NCBI RefSeq assembly: GCF_003173335.1
Contig: NZ_QGMZ01000011.1
Location: forward strand, 1-64,000
Length of the DNA: 64,000 bases
Direction of reading: 5' to 3'
Origin: Methanospirillum stamsii
GTDB taxonomy: Archaea > Halobacteriota > Methanomicrobia > Methanomicrobiales > Methanospirillaceae
The first letter of the stretch is position 1. Every line of letters begins with the position of its first letter. The notes under the pieces were generated by a model. The model was given only the letters and a program-made list of their open reading frames with translations, did not search any database and had not been told where the DNA came from. This document shows, one piece after another, positions 26,759-36,470 of the stretch. A program made the translations under genes and the position numbers.

Positions 26759-28822
26759 TTATTTCACCTCTGCAATCTTCTCTACTTTCACCGCACAAGC
26801 CTTGGACTCCGGAATTTTTGCGATTGGATCCAGGGCATTGATGGTCAGCATATTGGCTGCACATTCTGCATAATGGAATGGGATAAACATGACCCCTTTC
26901 TTGATGTTATCGGTAACACGAGCGGTAATTTTTATCTCTCCACGACGACTGACCGCTTTTACAAGTTCTCCATTTTTAATATCCAAATTTTTTGCATCTT
27001 CAGTGTTTATTTCAATCCAGCCTGTTGGTTCTTCACGCTCAAGACTTTTTGATCTCCGGGTCATAGTTCCCGTATGCCATTGCCAGAGACTTCTTCCGGT
27101 TGTGAGCAGGAATGGATAATCCTTATCCGGACGTTCTGCCTGATATTTAAATGGAATTCCAGTCATCAGACCTTTGCCATCTGGCATACCAAACTTTTCT
27201 CCATGAAGAATCGGTGTACCAGGATGATCTTTGGATGGGCAGGGCCAGTGAAGAGCTTCAGGTTTAGCCAGACGTTGATAGGTCATTCCGGCATAAGAGG
27301 GTGTAAGTGATGCAATTTCATTAAAAACATCTTCAGAATTACTCCATGCAAACTGATTACCATAACCCATGGCTTTTGCTATTGAAGCAATGATTTCCCA
27401 GTCTCCTTTAGCTTCTCCGGGAGGGTTTTGAGCTTTTCTCCACATCTGAACGCGGCGTTCAGTACTGGTCTGAGTTCCGTTCTTCTCTGCATAACAAGCT
27501 GCCGGGAGGACAACATTTGCCAGTTTTGCAGTCTCATTGAGGAAAATGTCCTGTACCACAAGGAAATCCAGATTTTTCATAGAATGTGCTACATGGTTTA
27601 AATCCGGATCTGAAATCATTGGGTTTTCGCCCATAATGTAAAGGCATTTAATTTCTCCAGGTTTATCAGAAAGGACATTCATCAAGGTGGTTACTTCATA
27701 ACCATTTTCCCCTTTTGCAATACCATCCGGAAATTTCCATGCATCTTCAAATTTCTTTCTTGCTGTCTCATCTATGACCTTCTGGTATCCGGTATAAACT
27801 ACTGGAAGTGCCCCCATATCGCAGGCTCCCTGGACATTATTTTGTCCACGGAGTGCATTTACTCCGGTTCCAGGTCTTCCGAGGTTTCCGGTCAGCATCT
27901 GAATATTACCACATGACTTAACATTGTCAACACCGGTTGTGTGCTGAGTAATACCCATAGAATAAAGTATTGCAGTAGCTCCGGATTTTGCAAACCACTC
28001 TGCTGCGGTTTTAATCTTTTCTGCAGGAACTCCGGTTATTATTGAAACATTTTCAAGAGAATAGTCATCCTTCATAACCTCTTTTTTCAGGTCATCGTAT
28101 CCATTACATCTGTTTTGAATAAACTCCTTGTTTTCCCAACCGTTTTTAATAATAAGTTGCATCATTCCGTTTAGAAGGCAGACATCAGTACCAGAATAGA
28201 ATTGAAGATAGAGATCAGCCTGTTTTCCAGTCGGAGTGAGACGAGGATCTACATAGATAATTTTTGCACCGTTTGCTTTAGCTTCCATCACACGGCGACC
28301 AATTAGCGGGTGATTCTCAAAGGTATTGGAACCGATGATAAAAACACATTTTGCATCAGCGATATCACCTATTGAATTAGTCATTGCTCCTGAACCGAAG
28401 ATGTTAGCAAGACCTGCAACAGTGGATGCATGACAAAGTCGTGCACAGTGATCAATATGTTTAGTCTTAAGCACTCCACGGGCAAATTTCATCATTGCAT
28501 AATTATCTTCATTAGAAGTTCTTGCAGAAGCAAGACAGGCACATTCATCAGGTTTATAGGATTTAAATTTTTCAGCAACTACTTTTAATGCTTCATCCCA
28601 TGATACTTCAACAAATGCCCCATCCTTTTTTATCAGGGGTTTTGTAAGACGCTCTGGACTGTTCACAAATTCGTGAGCATAAGTTCCCTTGGGACATAAT
28701 TTTCCTTCATTTACCGGAGATCTTTGGTATGGAGCAACTCCGGATACTTTTCCATCGAGAACTACTAAATTGAAAGAACACCCGGTTCCACAATACGGGC
28801 ATGTAGTCTGAATATATTTCAT
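26759..28822 (-). CDS. fdhA: Formate dehydrogenase alpha subunit FdhA (Mo/W-bis-MGD)
   Basis: 687 residues from ATG 28822, which has a GAGG ribosome site; an in-frame GTG four codons earlier is less likely. An N-terminal 4Fe-4S motif has Cys8, Cys11, Cys15 and Cys43, followed by the molybdopterin oxidoreductase domains and a C-terminal MGD-binding domain (TTGRSLWQWHTGTMTRRS, about 615-685). The metal ligand is Cys130 (HCARLCHAST), not selenocysteine. His131 and Arg128 keep the usual catalytic neighbours. It oxidises formate and hands electrons to FdhB. A formate transporter (FdhC) is not present in this window. It is preceded by a long noncoding region that must carry its promoter. Confidence 0.97.
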   Translation of the reverse strand: MKYIQTTCPYCGTGCSFNLVVLDGKVSGVAPYQRSPVNEGKLCPKGTYAHEFVNSPERLTKPLIKKDGAFVEVSWDEALKVVAEKFKSYKPDECACLASARTSNEDNYAMMKFARGVLKTKHIDHCARLCHASTVAGLANIFGSGAMTNSIGDIADAKCVFIIGSNTFENHPLIGRRVMEAKANGAKIIYVDPRLTPTGKQADLYLQFYSGTDVCLLNGMMQLIIKNGWENKEFIQNRCNGYDDLKKEVMKDDYSLENVSIITGVPAEKIKTAAEWFAKSGATAILYSMGITQHTTGVDNVKSCGNIQMLTGNLGRPGTGVNALRGQNNVQGACDMGALPVVYTGYQKVIDETARKKFEDAWKFPDGIAKGENGYEVTTLMNVLSDKPGEIKCLYIMGENPMISDPDLNHVAHSMKNLDFLVVQDIFLNETAKLANVVLPAACYAEKNGTQTSTERRVQMWRKAQNPPGEAKGDWEIIASIAKAMGYGNQFAWSNSEDVFNEIASLTPSYAGMTYQRLAKPEALHWPCPSKDHPGTPILHGEKFGMPDGKGLMTGIPFKYQAERPDKDYPFLLTTGRSLWQWHTGTMTRRSKSLEREEPTGWIEINTEDAKNLDIKNGELVKAVSRRGEIKITARVTDNIKKGVMFIPFHYAECAANMLTINALDPIAKIPESKACAVKVEKIAEVK

Positions 28823-30140
28823 TTCTATCCTCACTTACGAACTTGGCAAAGCCAGCAATAATTAGATTAATCTATTCTCCCGAACTTTTTTTACATATAA
28901 TCTCTGATTTGAAGAGATCCAGATATAACTGGAAAATCTTTTCATGCAAATTAAAATATAAAAATAAGAATGACTTCTCCTCATTAGGAGAAACCATACA
29001 TTACACGAGAGAATCCATGCTGGTACGGTCGGAAGAAGGGAAGAATAAAACAAAACTCCAAGACAGTATAGTCCTGACATTATCTGGAAATACACTAAAA
29101 CATAAAGTTTGCTCCATTTCCGGATTACCTGGATGAGAGATAATTTTGTGTATACAATATGTAATATACAAAATTCAAAGAAATTCTTTGCTTCTCTCCT
29201 TTCTGGGTATGTAAGAAAACCTGCCATTGTTGTATGTAATACCAGTTAAGAAACAACTCAGGTCCTTGTCCAAACTCTGAATTGTTACTAACCGATTATC
29301 CCTTCTGTCATCTAGATCTCCCGAGTTAATTGTTACAAGCGGAAAGGTATATTGCACCTTTAATCACAAAATGAACCTCCATAATTTGATCTGAATTTAA
29401 GATAACTTCCCGTTGTTTCTTTTTTAGATAAATTCAGAGAAATATTAGTCTAATACCACTCTTTATCGATCTGGTAATTCAGATAAATAATAATCCTTCA
29501 GTTCATAATGTGAATAAACCATCTGTTATACCAGTATAGTTTATAGATTTCGGTTTTAGATTCCAAATTATTGCAATGAATGATTTAGTATGAGTCTATT
29601 TATTAAATAAATTAAATTAACCTTATCTCAATTAGCAGAATTAAATTTTATGATAAAAGCTAACTTTTATAATCTTTTCATATCTTTATCGAAAAATTTC
29701 AGTGCGCTGATAAAAAGATTTCTGACAGAAAAATTATCATAGAATAGATAGAGAAGGGAGGGAATTTCCTTCTCAAATATTACCGCTTGTTTATTTCTAA
29801 TCTCGGGAAAGATTAGGATCTCGGTGATAAGATGCCCAACTTATTTTCACATTTAATGTTCGTAAGTGGACAATCAGATATTGTCATGAAAAATATTTAT
29901 ATGGCTGAATTTTGTTGAGCAATAGCGATAGTTTGATATAGCAGATAAATAATGATATAAAAATCACCGATTTCAGAAAATTACCCTAGAAAAAACTGTT
30001 AAAAACCATAAATACAAATATCACTGATTGTTCCTAAAAAAAGGTGAACGTCGATTTTTTTGCAGTTAGAGTAGTCACTGCCAAAATTCAGTTGGTTAAC
30101 AAAATTTTGATATGAAATTTATTTACCACAAAAAAAAAAT
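28823..30140. other. 1.3-kb noncoding region upstream of fdhA
   Basis: Short frames here are AT-rich and lack protein character, so I call no gene. Visible elements are a hairpin at 28974-28990 (TTCTCCT/AGGAGAA), TATA-like stretches on the minus strand near 28888-28902 and 28950-28963, and an inverted repeat AATTTTG..TATA / TATACAAAATT at 29142-29175. These may control fdhAB. The rest is featureless AT-rich DNA up to the downstream end of the MCP gene. Confidence 0.5.
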
Positions 30141-32222
30141 TTATCCGGTTAGGCGGATCATCGCATTTTTAATTTTCATTGTTCCTTCTGATAGTACTTC
30201 CTGCATTTCGGATAATTGTTTAAGAACTGCAGCCGCTTCTTCAGAGGCTGCTGATGCCCCTAATGCTTCTTCTGCTGTTGATGTTGCCAGAGTATTGAGT
30301 TCAGAAACACTCGCAGTAATTTCTTCTACTGAAGCTGCCTCTTCTTCTGATAAACTGGCAATCTCTACCATATGGGTGGATATCTGTTTGGTTTGATTGG
30401 CAATCGATCTAAAGAAAGATATCGTATCCGTTATTGCTTGTGAGCCTTTCAAAACTTCATTTAATGCGAGATTCATAGCTATTGCAGCTTTTTCTGATTG
30501 TGTTTGAAGGGAAGAGATAATGTTTGTAATATTTTCTGCAGATCCTTGTGAATCCTGGGCAAGTGTTTTAACTTCATTTGCAACCACAGCAAATCCCATA
30601 TCTGCATCTCCCGCTCGTGCTGCTTCTATGGCTGCATTTAATGCGAGAAGATTAGTCTGATCGGCAATATTACTAATAACTGCAACAATGTTTCCAATTT
30701 CTTCCATTTGTCCTTTAATATCAGAAATTATTACTCCTACATCACTCACTGCTAAATTTATTGCATTTATACCATTTTCTGCAACTGCAGCTTGAGTAAC
30801 ACCTTGTACAGATGAGGTGTCTGCCTCCTGACTTAATCTGGACACTGAATCTACTTTTGATGCTACCGTCGTGACTGATGTTGAAAGATCTTCCATTGCA
30901 GTCAGAACCTGTTCTACAGACTGTTTTGTTAAATCTGCATTTGTCTGAACTTTATCTACATTCTGTGCAATTACATCGGCACCTGCTGACAATTGTTCAA
31001 CAGTATTCGCTGAGGAATGTGCAGAATCAGAAAGATACTGAACATGTGTTGATATTTCATCTATCACTAATTTTAATTCTCTCCCAACATGCTCTCCTAT
31101 CTGATTGAGTTTTATTTTTAATTTTAAAAGATCTCCTTTTACCAAAATTTTATCCTCAAATCTTGCATCAAAATCAACCTGTGAATAACGTTCAGCTATT
31201 TTAAGAGTCTCATCAAGGGGAACTGTTATCGCATCAAGCATCGCATTTATGTCTATTACTAATTCACGATATATGCCTTCAAATTTTGAAATATCTCCCC
31301 GTGACTGAAGTTTTCCTTCCTGTGCATCTCCAATTAGAATTGCCATCTGATCCAGAAGTGAGTTTAATGTCTCTATCATTTTATTCAAAGCTGGAGTGAT
31401 TTCATCTTGTGAATCCTGATTTTGTAATAATGCTGCTTTTTCACCCTTTGCAATCTGCTTTATAGTTTTCATAACTGAAAATTGTAAAAAATCAGCAAAT
31501 GAATCCATGGCTTTAGCCATGGTTCCGATTTCATCTTTTCTTTTCATCGAGAGGCGTATTCCCAAATGGCCTTTAGAAAATTCTGAAATCATTTCAACCA
31601 CTTTTTTTAAAGGCCTGGTGATACTTCGTGCAAGTATATATGCCAAAATCCCACCAATCAGAGCACTGAGTATCACAGTAAGTATTATTGCATTTTTTAT
31701 TGCTTCTAAAGGTCCCTCAAATTCATCAAGATAACTGCCTGAAGCAATTATCCAGTCAAACGGTTCATAATAAGAATAAGCGACCACTTTATCTCTCCCT
31801 TCCCAGACATATTTGATGTAGCCTTCTTTTTCCTTCAATATTTCCTGGATAAAATCATATTGAGCGACACTTTCACCTTCAAGATTCGGATGTGCCTGAA
31901 GAATTCCTTCACTATTGAGAACATACATATAACCAGTTGTTCCAACTGAAGTGTCGCGGATTTGTTGCTTTAAAATCTCTATAACGGTATCTTTATCCTG
32001 TGACTTCTGATTGATTTTATCTATATTTGAAGTTAGAATTTTTGTAGAAGAGACCTGATTTATCAGATTAATTTTCGTTTCCTGATTCATTACTCCAATA
32101 GCAACATAGTAAGCAATTCCTCCAACAAGGATTGGAAGGATGATACAAAAAACAAGACATAATGCAAGAATTTTTTTTCCAATACCAAAATTCAAATAGT
32201 TCTTTATATGTAAATTTTTCAT
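30141..32222 (-). CDS. Membrane methyl-accepting chemoreceptor with single Cache domain
   Basis: 693 residues. TM1 is at about 17-40. A short Cache-type sensor follows (about 45-175, VGTTGYMYVLNSEGILQAHP and YSYYEPFDWIIASGSY), then TM2 (about 177-200) and HAMP (about 200-255). Two HAMP-like repeats (about 300-395) precede the signalling hairpin (about 420-690) with DQTNLLALNAAIEAARAGDADMGFAVVANEVKTLA. It likely reports a small extracellular ligand to a CheA. No che gene is adjacent, so it probably joins an array elsewhere. The tip differs slightly from that of the MCP at 7155, consistent with a different signalling class or array. The gene is isolated between long spacers. Confidence 0.92.
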   Translation of the reverse strand: MKNLHIKNYLNFGIGKKILALCLVFCIILPILVGGIAYYVAIGVMNQETKINLINQVSSTKILTSNIDKINQKSQDKDTVIEILKQQIRDTSVGTTGYMYVLNSEGILQAHPNLEGESVAQYDFIQEILKEKEGYIKYVWEGRDKVVAYSYYEPFDWIIASGSYLDEFEGPLEAIKNAIILTVILSALIGGILAYILARSITRPLKKVVEMISEFSKGHLGIRLSMKRKDEIGTMAKAMDSFADFLQFSVMKTIKQIAKGEKAALLQNQDSQDEITPALNKMIETLNSLLDQMAILIGDAQEGKLQSRGDISKFEGIYRELVIDINAMLDAITVPLDETLKIAERYSQVDFDARFEDKILVKGDLLKLKIKLNQIGEHVGRELKLVIDEISTHVQYLSDSAHSSANTVEQLSAGADVIAQNVDKVQTNADLTKQSVEQVLTAMEDLSTSVTTVASKVDSVSRLSQEADTSSVQGVTQAAVAENGINAINLAVSDVGVIISDIKGQMEEIGNIVAVISNIADQTNLLALNAAIEAARAGDADMGFAVVANEVKTLAQDSQGSAENITNIISSLQTQSEKAAIAMNLALNEVLKGSQAITDTISFFRSIANQTKQISTHMVEIASLSEEEAASVEEITASVSELNTLATSTAEEALGASAASEEAAAVLKQLSEMQEVLSEGTMKIKNAMIRLTG

Positions 32223-33062
32223 ACAGCCCTTTGATCGCCAACAATAATTAAAGATATGTATATGTACGACAAAATATAAGAAAATATTAACACATTAAAA
32301 TTTATTTAAGAATGGGCAAAAATTCATTCGATTCCTGTAATTTATTTTTATTAATTAATTAAAAATTTGAACATCTTTAGATAACCATTTTTTAATAAAT
32401 TTTACTGGATTTCTTATGGTTTTTTTACAGATAAAGAATGCCATTATAAAAACATTTTTAAATTTTATCAAAATGTCTGACAAAATCTTTTAGTTCATCT
32501 CCCTCATATTTTTGCGCTCACAATAAAAATCCCCTCAATTTTTTCGAGTAATTGATCAATTCTGAAATTTCATTATTTTTTAAATATATCTCTATTATTC
32601 TTCTTAAATGCAATATTCTAAAAATATGAGCCATGTTTTTTTTAAAACTCTCAATAACCTATTTAACCTGATAATAATAACAGAAGAATGTAGATGAACA
32701 ATCAGGTTCATTGAAAGTTCGAAAGAACGAGATGAAAAACATGTCTAAAAAGCATCAAAAACAGGTATCTGTTGTTCCTGAAAATAATAAGATACCGGCA
32801 GAACAGGAAAAGAACTCATCCGGTTCCCTTAATGCCTCTAAGAAAAGACATTAATTCTAATTTATCACTTTAAATTTTTTCATTTTTATAATGTTTTTCT
32901 AAATTCTTCTCCCTGAAAAACTACTGTCACTTCTGAAAGAAAATTACCTAACAAATTATTGATTCATATCTGAAATTTCGAGTTTTTTATAAAAAAAGAG
33001 TCCCGAAAATTTTCCGGAATATATCTCACTCCTATATTATGGATACACTCTAATAATTCAGG
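32223..33062. other. AT-rich spacer with a possible 37-residue gene
   Basis: Divergent promoter region for the MCP (minus) and the MFS exporter (plus). It includes the possible small gene at 32741. A near-perfect palindrome at 33001-33018 (TCCCGAAAATTTTCCGGA, one mismatched pair) lies 45 bp before the exporter start and could be an operator. The rest is AT-rich. Confidence 0.45.
32741..32854 (+). CDS. Possible small polar basic protein (37 residues)
   Basis: ATG 32741 follows a GAGATGA that could serve as a weak ribosome site; an in-frame ATG at 32732 adds three residues. The product is rich in Lys, Gln, Asn and Ser (starts MSKKHQKQ, ends KKRH), with no hydrophobic core. It stands out from its surroundings because it is less AT-rich. 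No family is recognised; it may be chance. Confidence 0.3.
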   Translation: MSKKHQKQVSVVPENNKIPAEQEKNSSGSLNASKKRH

Positions 33063-34553
33063 ATGGAACATTCAGAGATTAAGATTAAATCTGAAAATTT
33101 AAATCTTCTGATAATATCTATTTCCCTAGCTTCATTTATGTCCTCTTTGGATGGAACTATTGTTAATATTGCTCTTCCAACAATCTCATCTTCCTTTGAC
33201 ATCTCTTCCAGTACCGTAAGCTGGGTTTCGACCATCTATTTACTGGTAATGGCTGGTTGCGTCCTAATTTTTGGAAAATTATCAGATGGAATTGGTTTTA
33301 AAAAAGTATTTTTATCCGGATTTTTATTGTTTTCTCTTGGCTCATTTCTCTGCGGCTTCCTTCCGGATTTTTTGAATTCATTTGGAATCCTTATCGGGTC
33401 AAGAATATTTCAGGCTATTGGAGGTGCCATGATTACTGCAATTGCTCCGGCGATGATAACTGCATTCATTCCAATGGCCCAGAAAGGAAAAGCGATGGGC
33501 ATAATAATGACCGCTGCAGCACTTGGAACTGCAATTGGGCCAACAGTCGGCGGTATTCTAACCCAGTACCTTTCCTGGCATTGGATCTTTTTTATTAATG
33601 TACCTGTAGGAATTTTTGCTGTTATTCTTGGAAAAAAAGTCATTCCAAAATCTCCAAATAATCCGCATTATAAGGGATTTGATAAAACCGGCGGTTTATT
33701 AATTTTCACCGGACTGGCCGCATTTCTTTTTGCAATAACAGAAGGTCAAATACTTGGATGGACATCACCAACAATTCTTGGAACTCTTATCCTTGCCTTT
33801 TTATTATTTGCGATTTTTATCCGACATGAATTGACCACTCCTGATCCCCTTCTTGAATTAACCCTCTTCAAAAATTATAATTTTCTGATGACAAATCTAA
33901 TCCTGGGATTAGTATTTTTCAGTCTGGCCGGAGTAAATTATCTCCTCCCTTTTTATCTTCAATACGTTAAAGGTTATGGCACATCAGATGCCGGATTTAT
34001 TTTGACTGCACTTTCTGTTGCTCTAATGATCTCCGGTATTATTGCCGGTTTCTTCTTTAACCGGGTAGGCGGAAAAAAATTGTGTATATGTGCAGGAATC
34101 ATCCTTATTGCAGGATATTTCCTCATGACTCGCCTACGAATAGAGACTCACATTGAATCTGTTATTCTTTCTCTTCTGTTAATTGGATTTGGAATGGGTC
34201 TGATGATGACACCGATATCGAATATGATAATGAATTCAGTTTCAAAAAAATATCAGGGTATGATATCAAGTCTTACCAGTCTTGAACGATTTGCCCCAAT
34301 GACCCTTGGAATTGCATTTGCAAATCTGATATTTGTTCAGGGAATATTATCCATAGCAGAACATCGGGGCATTACAGAATCTGCTCCGGTGCACATCAAA
34401 TTAGAATTAATGACTGCGGGATTTGATCTCGCCTTCTTTTGTTCATTTATTATTGCAATAATCATCTTTGTATTATCATTATTTATCCGGCAGGAAATCC
34501 ATGAAGATTATCTGAATGCAGATAATGAAGAAATTTTTTCTAAAACAATCTAA
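33063..34553 (+). CDS. MFS drug:H+ antiporter, DHA2 (EmrB/QacA) family
   Basis: 496 residues with about 14 hydrophobic helices. The family A motif is seen as GKLSDGIGFKKVF after helix 2, motif D1 near the first helix (SLDGTIVNIALPTI), and motif C-like AIGPTVGGILTQYLSWHWIFFINVP. DHA2 transporters export lipophilic compounds or metabolites using the proton gradient. The substrate is unknown. No EmrA-like partner is nearby, as usual in archaea. The convergent PadR/ABC operon ends 22 bp downstream. A palindrome at 33001-33018 might be its operator. Confidence 0.92.
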   Translation: MEHSEIKIKSENLNLLIISISLASFMSSLDGTIVNIALPTISSSFDISSSTVSWVSTIYLLVMAGCVLIFGKLSDGIGFKKVFLSGFLLFSLGSFLCGFLPDFLNSFGILIGSRIFQAIGGAMITAIAPAMITAFIPMAQKGKAMGIIMTAAALGTAIGPTVGGILTQYLSWHWIFFINVPVGIFAVILGKKVIPKSPNNPHYKGFDKTGGLLIFTGLAAFLFAITEGQILGWTSPTILGTLILAFLLFAIFIRHELTTPDPLLELTLFKNYNFLMTNLILGLVFFSLAGVNYLLPFYLQYVKGYGTSDAGFILTALSVALMISGIIAGFFFNRVGGKKLCICAGIILIAGYFLMTRLRIETHIESVILSLLLIGFGMGLMMTPISNMIMNSVSKKYQGMISSLTSLERFAPMTLGIAFANLIFVQGILSIAEHRGITESAPVHIKLELMTAGFDLAFFCSFIIAIIIFVLSLFIRQEIHEDYLNADNEEIFSKTI

Positions 34554-34575
34554 ATTTTTAATGATTTAAAAAAAA

Positions 34576-35259
34576 TTAATCAGATTTTTTTCCATCTGAT
34601 ATAATCAGCCCGTCCCGGAGGATAATAACCCGATCAAAATATTCCGTATGCCAGTCTTCATGGGATACCATAACAATGGTCTGAGCCATTTCTTTGTTGA
34701 TTTGTTTGAAGAGATCTAAAACATTTCGTGAACTTTCTGAGTCAAGGTTTGCACAGGGTTCATCAGCAAACAAAATTTCAGGTTTGTTCACCATAGCCCG
34801 GGCAATTGCAACCCGCTGCTGTTGTCCTCCGGAAAGTTCATTGTGTTTATGATTGAGTCTGTCAGAAAGCCCGATTCGTTCAAGGATACTATACGTTTGT
34901 GCCTGGTATTCTTCCTTACTCGTTCCCCGAATCATCGAGGTAAGATAAACATTTTCTTCAACCGTAAGTTCAGGTACAAGAGCATAATCCTGAAAAACAT
35001 AACCGAGTCTTTTCAACCTGAATCGTGTTCGCTGTCGGTCATTAAGAGTCTTCACATCCACTCCGGCAAGAGTTATACGCCCCTTTGTTGGTTTATCAAG
35101 AAGACCGAGTAAGTGAAGAAGGGTGGACTTTCCGGATCCACTAGCTCCCATAATTCCGATAAATTCACCTTTCTGAATAGTCAGTGAAACTCCCCGTAAA
35201 GCATGGACAATAACTTTTCCCATATCATAAGTTCGGGTCAGATTTTCTGCTATAATCAT
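34576..35259 (-). CDS. ABC transporter ATP-binding protein, MacB/LolD type
   Basis: About 227 residues from ATG 35259, preceded by a GAGGAG site that lies in the end of the permease gene; a TTG three codons earlier is too close to that site. Walker A (GASGSGKST), Q loop (YVFQDYAL), signature ([14 protein letters not shown]), Walker B (ILFADEP) and H loop (MVSHE) are all present. It powers the FtsX/MacB-like permease encoded just upstream. Such pairs move lipids, peptides or other envelope molecules by mechanotransmission. It is the last gene of the PadR operon. Confidence 0.95.
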   Translation of the reverse strand: MIIAENLTRTYDMGKVIVHALRGVSLTIQKGEFIGIMGASGSGKSTLLHLLGLLDKPTKGRITLAGVDVKTLNDRQRTRFRLKRLGYVFQDYALVPELTVEENVYLTSMIRGTSKEEYQAQTYSILERIGLSDRLNHKHNELSGGQQQRVAIARAMVNKPEILFADEPCANLDSESSRNVLDLFKQINKEMAQTIVMVSHEDWHTEYFDRVIILRDGLIISDGKKSD

Positions 35260-35264
35260 GAAAA

Positions 35265-36470
35265 TCAACTCCTCATAGCGGTAAGGATATCCTCAGAAGC
35301 TACCCTCCATGCAGGAATATACCCGGCAATAAAGGCCACAATATAAAGCATAATTGTATTATTTATCAGATCAGATATCGCAACAACCGGTGTTACTTCT
35401 CCATCCGGAAACTGAAACGGGTATACGGTCAATATCGCAACCATAGATTCCACAAGGGTGGTACCAACAATAACACCAAGAGTTGTCATAATCAGAACCT
35501 GGAAAACATAGTTATGAATGATGATATTTTTCTCTACACCAAGAGCTTTTAAAACTCCTATCTGTCTCCGACTGTTAAGGGTTTTAATCATGATTACGAT
35601 GAAGAGAACCACAACTGCAATGATAAGAGATACTATTATTGTAATAGAGTTGAGCATTGCAAAATTCTGAACAGCTCTGCCCATTGCTTCTTCCAATAGA
35701 TCCTGCCAGGTCTGCACTTTCTCCCGTATACCAAACCGGTAAATCTGAGTTTTTACATCAGGTTCATAGGCATCCGGATCAGTTCTGACAATCATATCAG
35801 TTGCAAGATCCATATCCCTGCCATAAACCGATTCCAGTTCATCCCAGGTAATATATGCTCCTTGATCTGCGTAATATGAACCTGTTTCGATAATTCCTTT
35901 TACATGGTAAACTTTACTAATACCATTAGTATATTCTACCGTTACCGGATCTCCAGCTTTCAGATATCCAAGTGTTGCTCCCATGTCAAGACTTTCATCT
36001 TTATGTCCTGAAGTCTGAATGCCGATAATTATCTCATCATTTTCTCCATCAGCTAGATAATATCCGTCTGACATTTTCTGATAGACATCAGTAACCAACC
36101 GTTCATCATCCGGATTGATTGCAACAAGATTAGATCCCAGGGTGTTTCCTTTATAGCGTAAAGTCACCCCGGTACTGTAATGGACCGAAGCTCTGAGAAC
36201 ACCAGGAATCCGATTAATTTTTTCCTGTAGTGCAAATGCATCCTCAATATATGCTTCATCCTCATGAGGAGAAATCAGGATATTTCCAGTCTGGTAGGTG
36301 ATTATCTGGTCCTCTGCTACCTTGATAAATCCCAGGATAATCGAAGGCATAAAGATCATGTTGGTAAAAACCATTGCAATGATGAGGATGGTAAGATATA
36401 GACTCCCTCTGCTTCCCCTGAGAATTCCCCTTATGGCTAAAAAGAATGAAACCCTGAGGTCAAGAAGCAT
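35265..36470 (-). CDS. ABC transporter permease, FtsX/MacB family
   Basis: 401 residues. One N-terminal TM segment (about 22-45) precedes a large extracytoplasmic domain (about 50-265, MacB periplasmic-core-like). Three C-terminal TM segments (about 275-300, 325-350, 370-395) complete the FtsX layout. The conserved permease loop appears as RRQIGVLKALGVEKNIIIHNYVFQ. It overlaps the COG1361 gene by 1 nt (TGATG) and is adjacent to the ATPase gene, so the three are coupled. Only one permease is present; a homodimer is expected. Confidence 0.92.
   Translation of the reverse strand: MLLDLRVSFFLAIRGILRGSRGSLYLTILIIAMVFTNMIFMPSIILGFIKVAEDQIITYQTGNILISPHEDEAYIEDAFALQEKINRIPGVLRASVHYSTGVTLRYKGNTLGSNLVAINPDDERLVTDVYQKMSDGYYLADGENDEIIIGIQTSGHKDESLDMGATLGYLKAGDPVTVEYTNGISKVYHVKGIIETGSYYADQGAYITWDELESVYGRDMDLATDMIVRTDPDAYEPDVKTQIYRFGIREKVQTWQDLLEEAMGRAVQNFAMLNSITIIVSLIIAVVVLFIVIMIKTLNSRRQIGVLKALGVEKNIIIHNYVFQVLIMTTLGVIVGTTLVESMVAILTVYPFQFPDGEVTPVVAISDLINNTIMLYIVAFIAGYIPAWRVASEDILTAMRS

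Noticed and set aside
28843-29136. 97-codon plus-strand frame in the same spacer
   Set aside because: No ribosome site and no protein-like pattern; overlaps the minus frame and probable regulatory DNA.
28862-29227. 121-codon minus-strand frame upstream of fdhA
   Set aside because: Composition follows the AT-rich spacer, no ribosome site, no motif or domain; it overlaps likely fdh control elements.
30112-30396. 94-codon plus-strand Ser/Ala-rich frame
   Set aside because: Antisense shadow of the MCP C-terminus.
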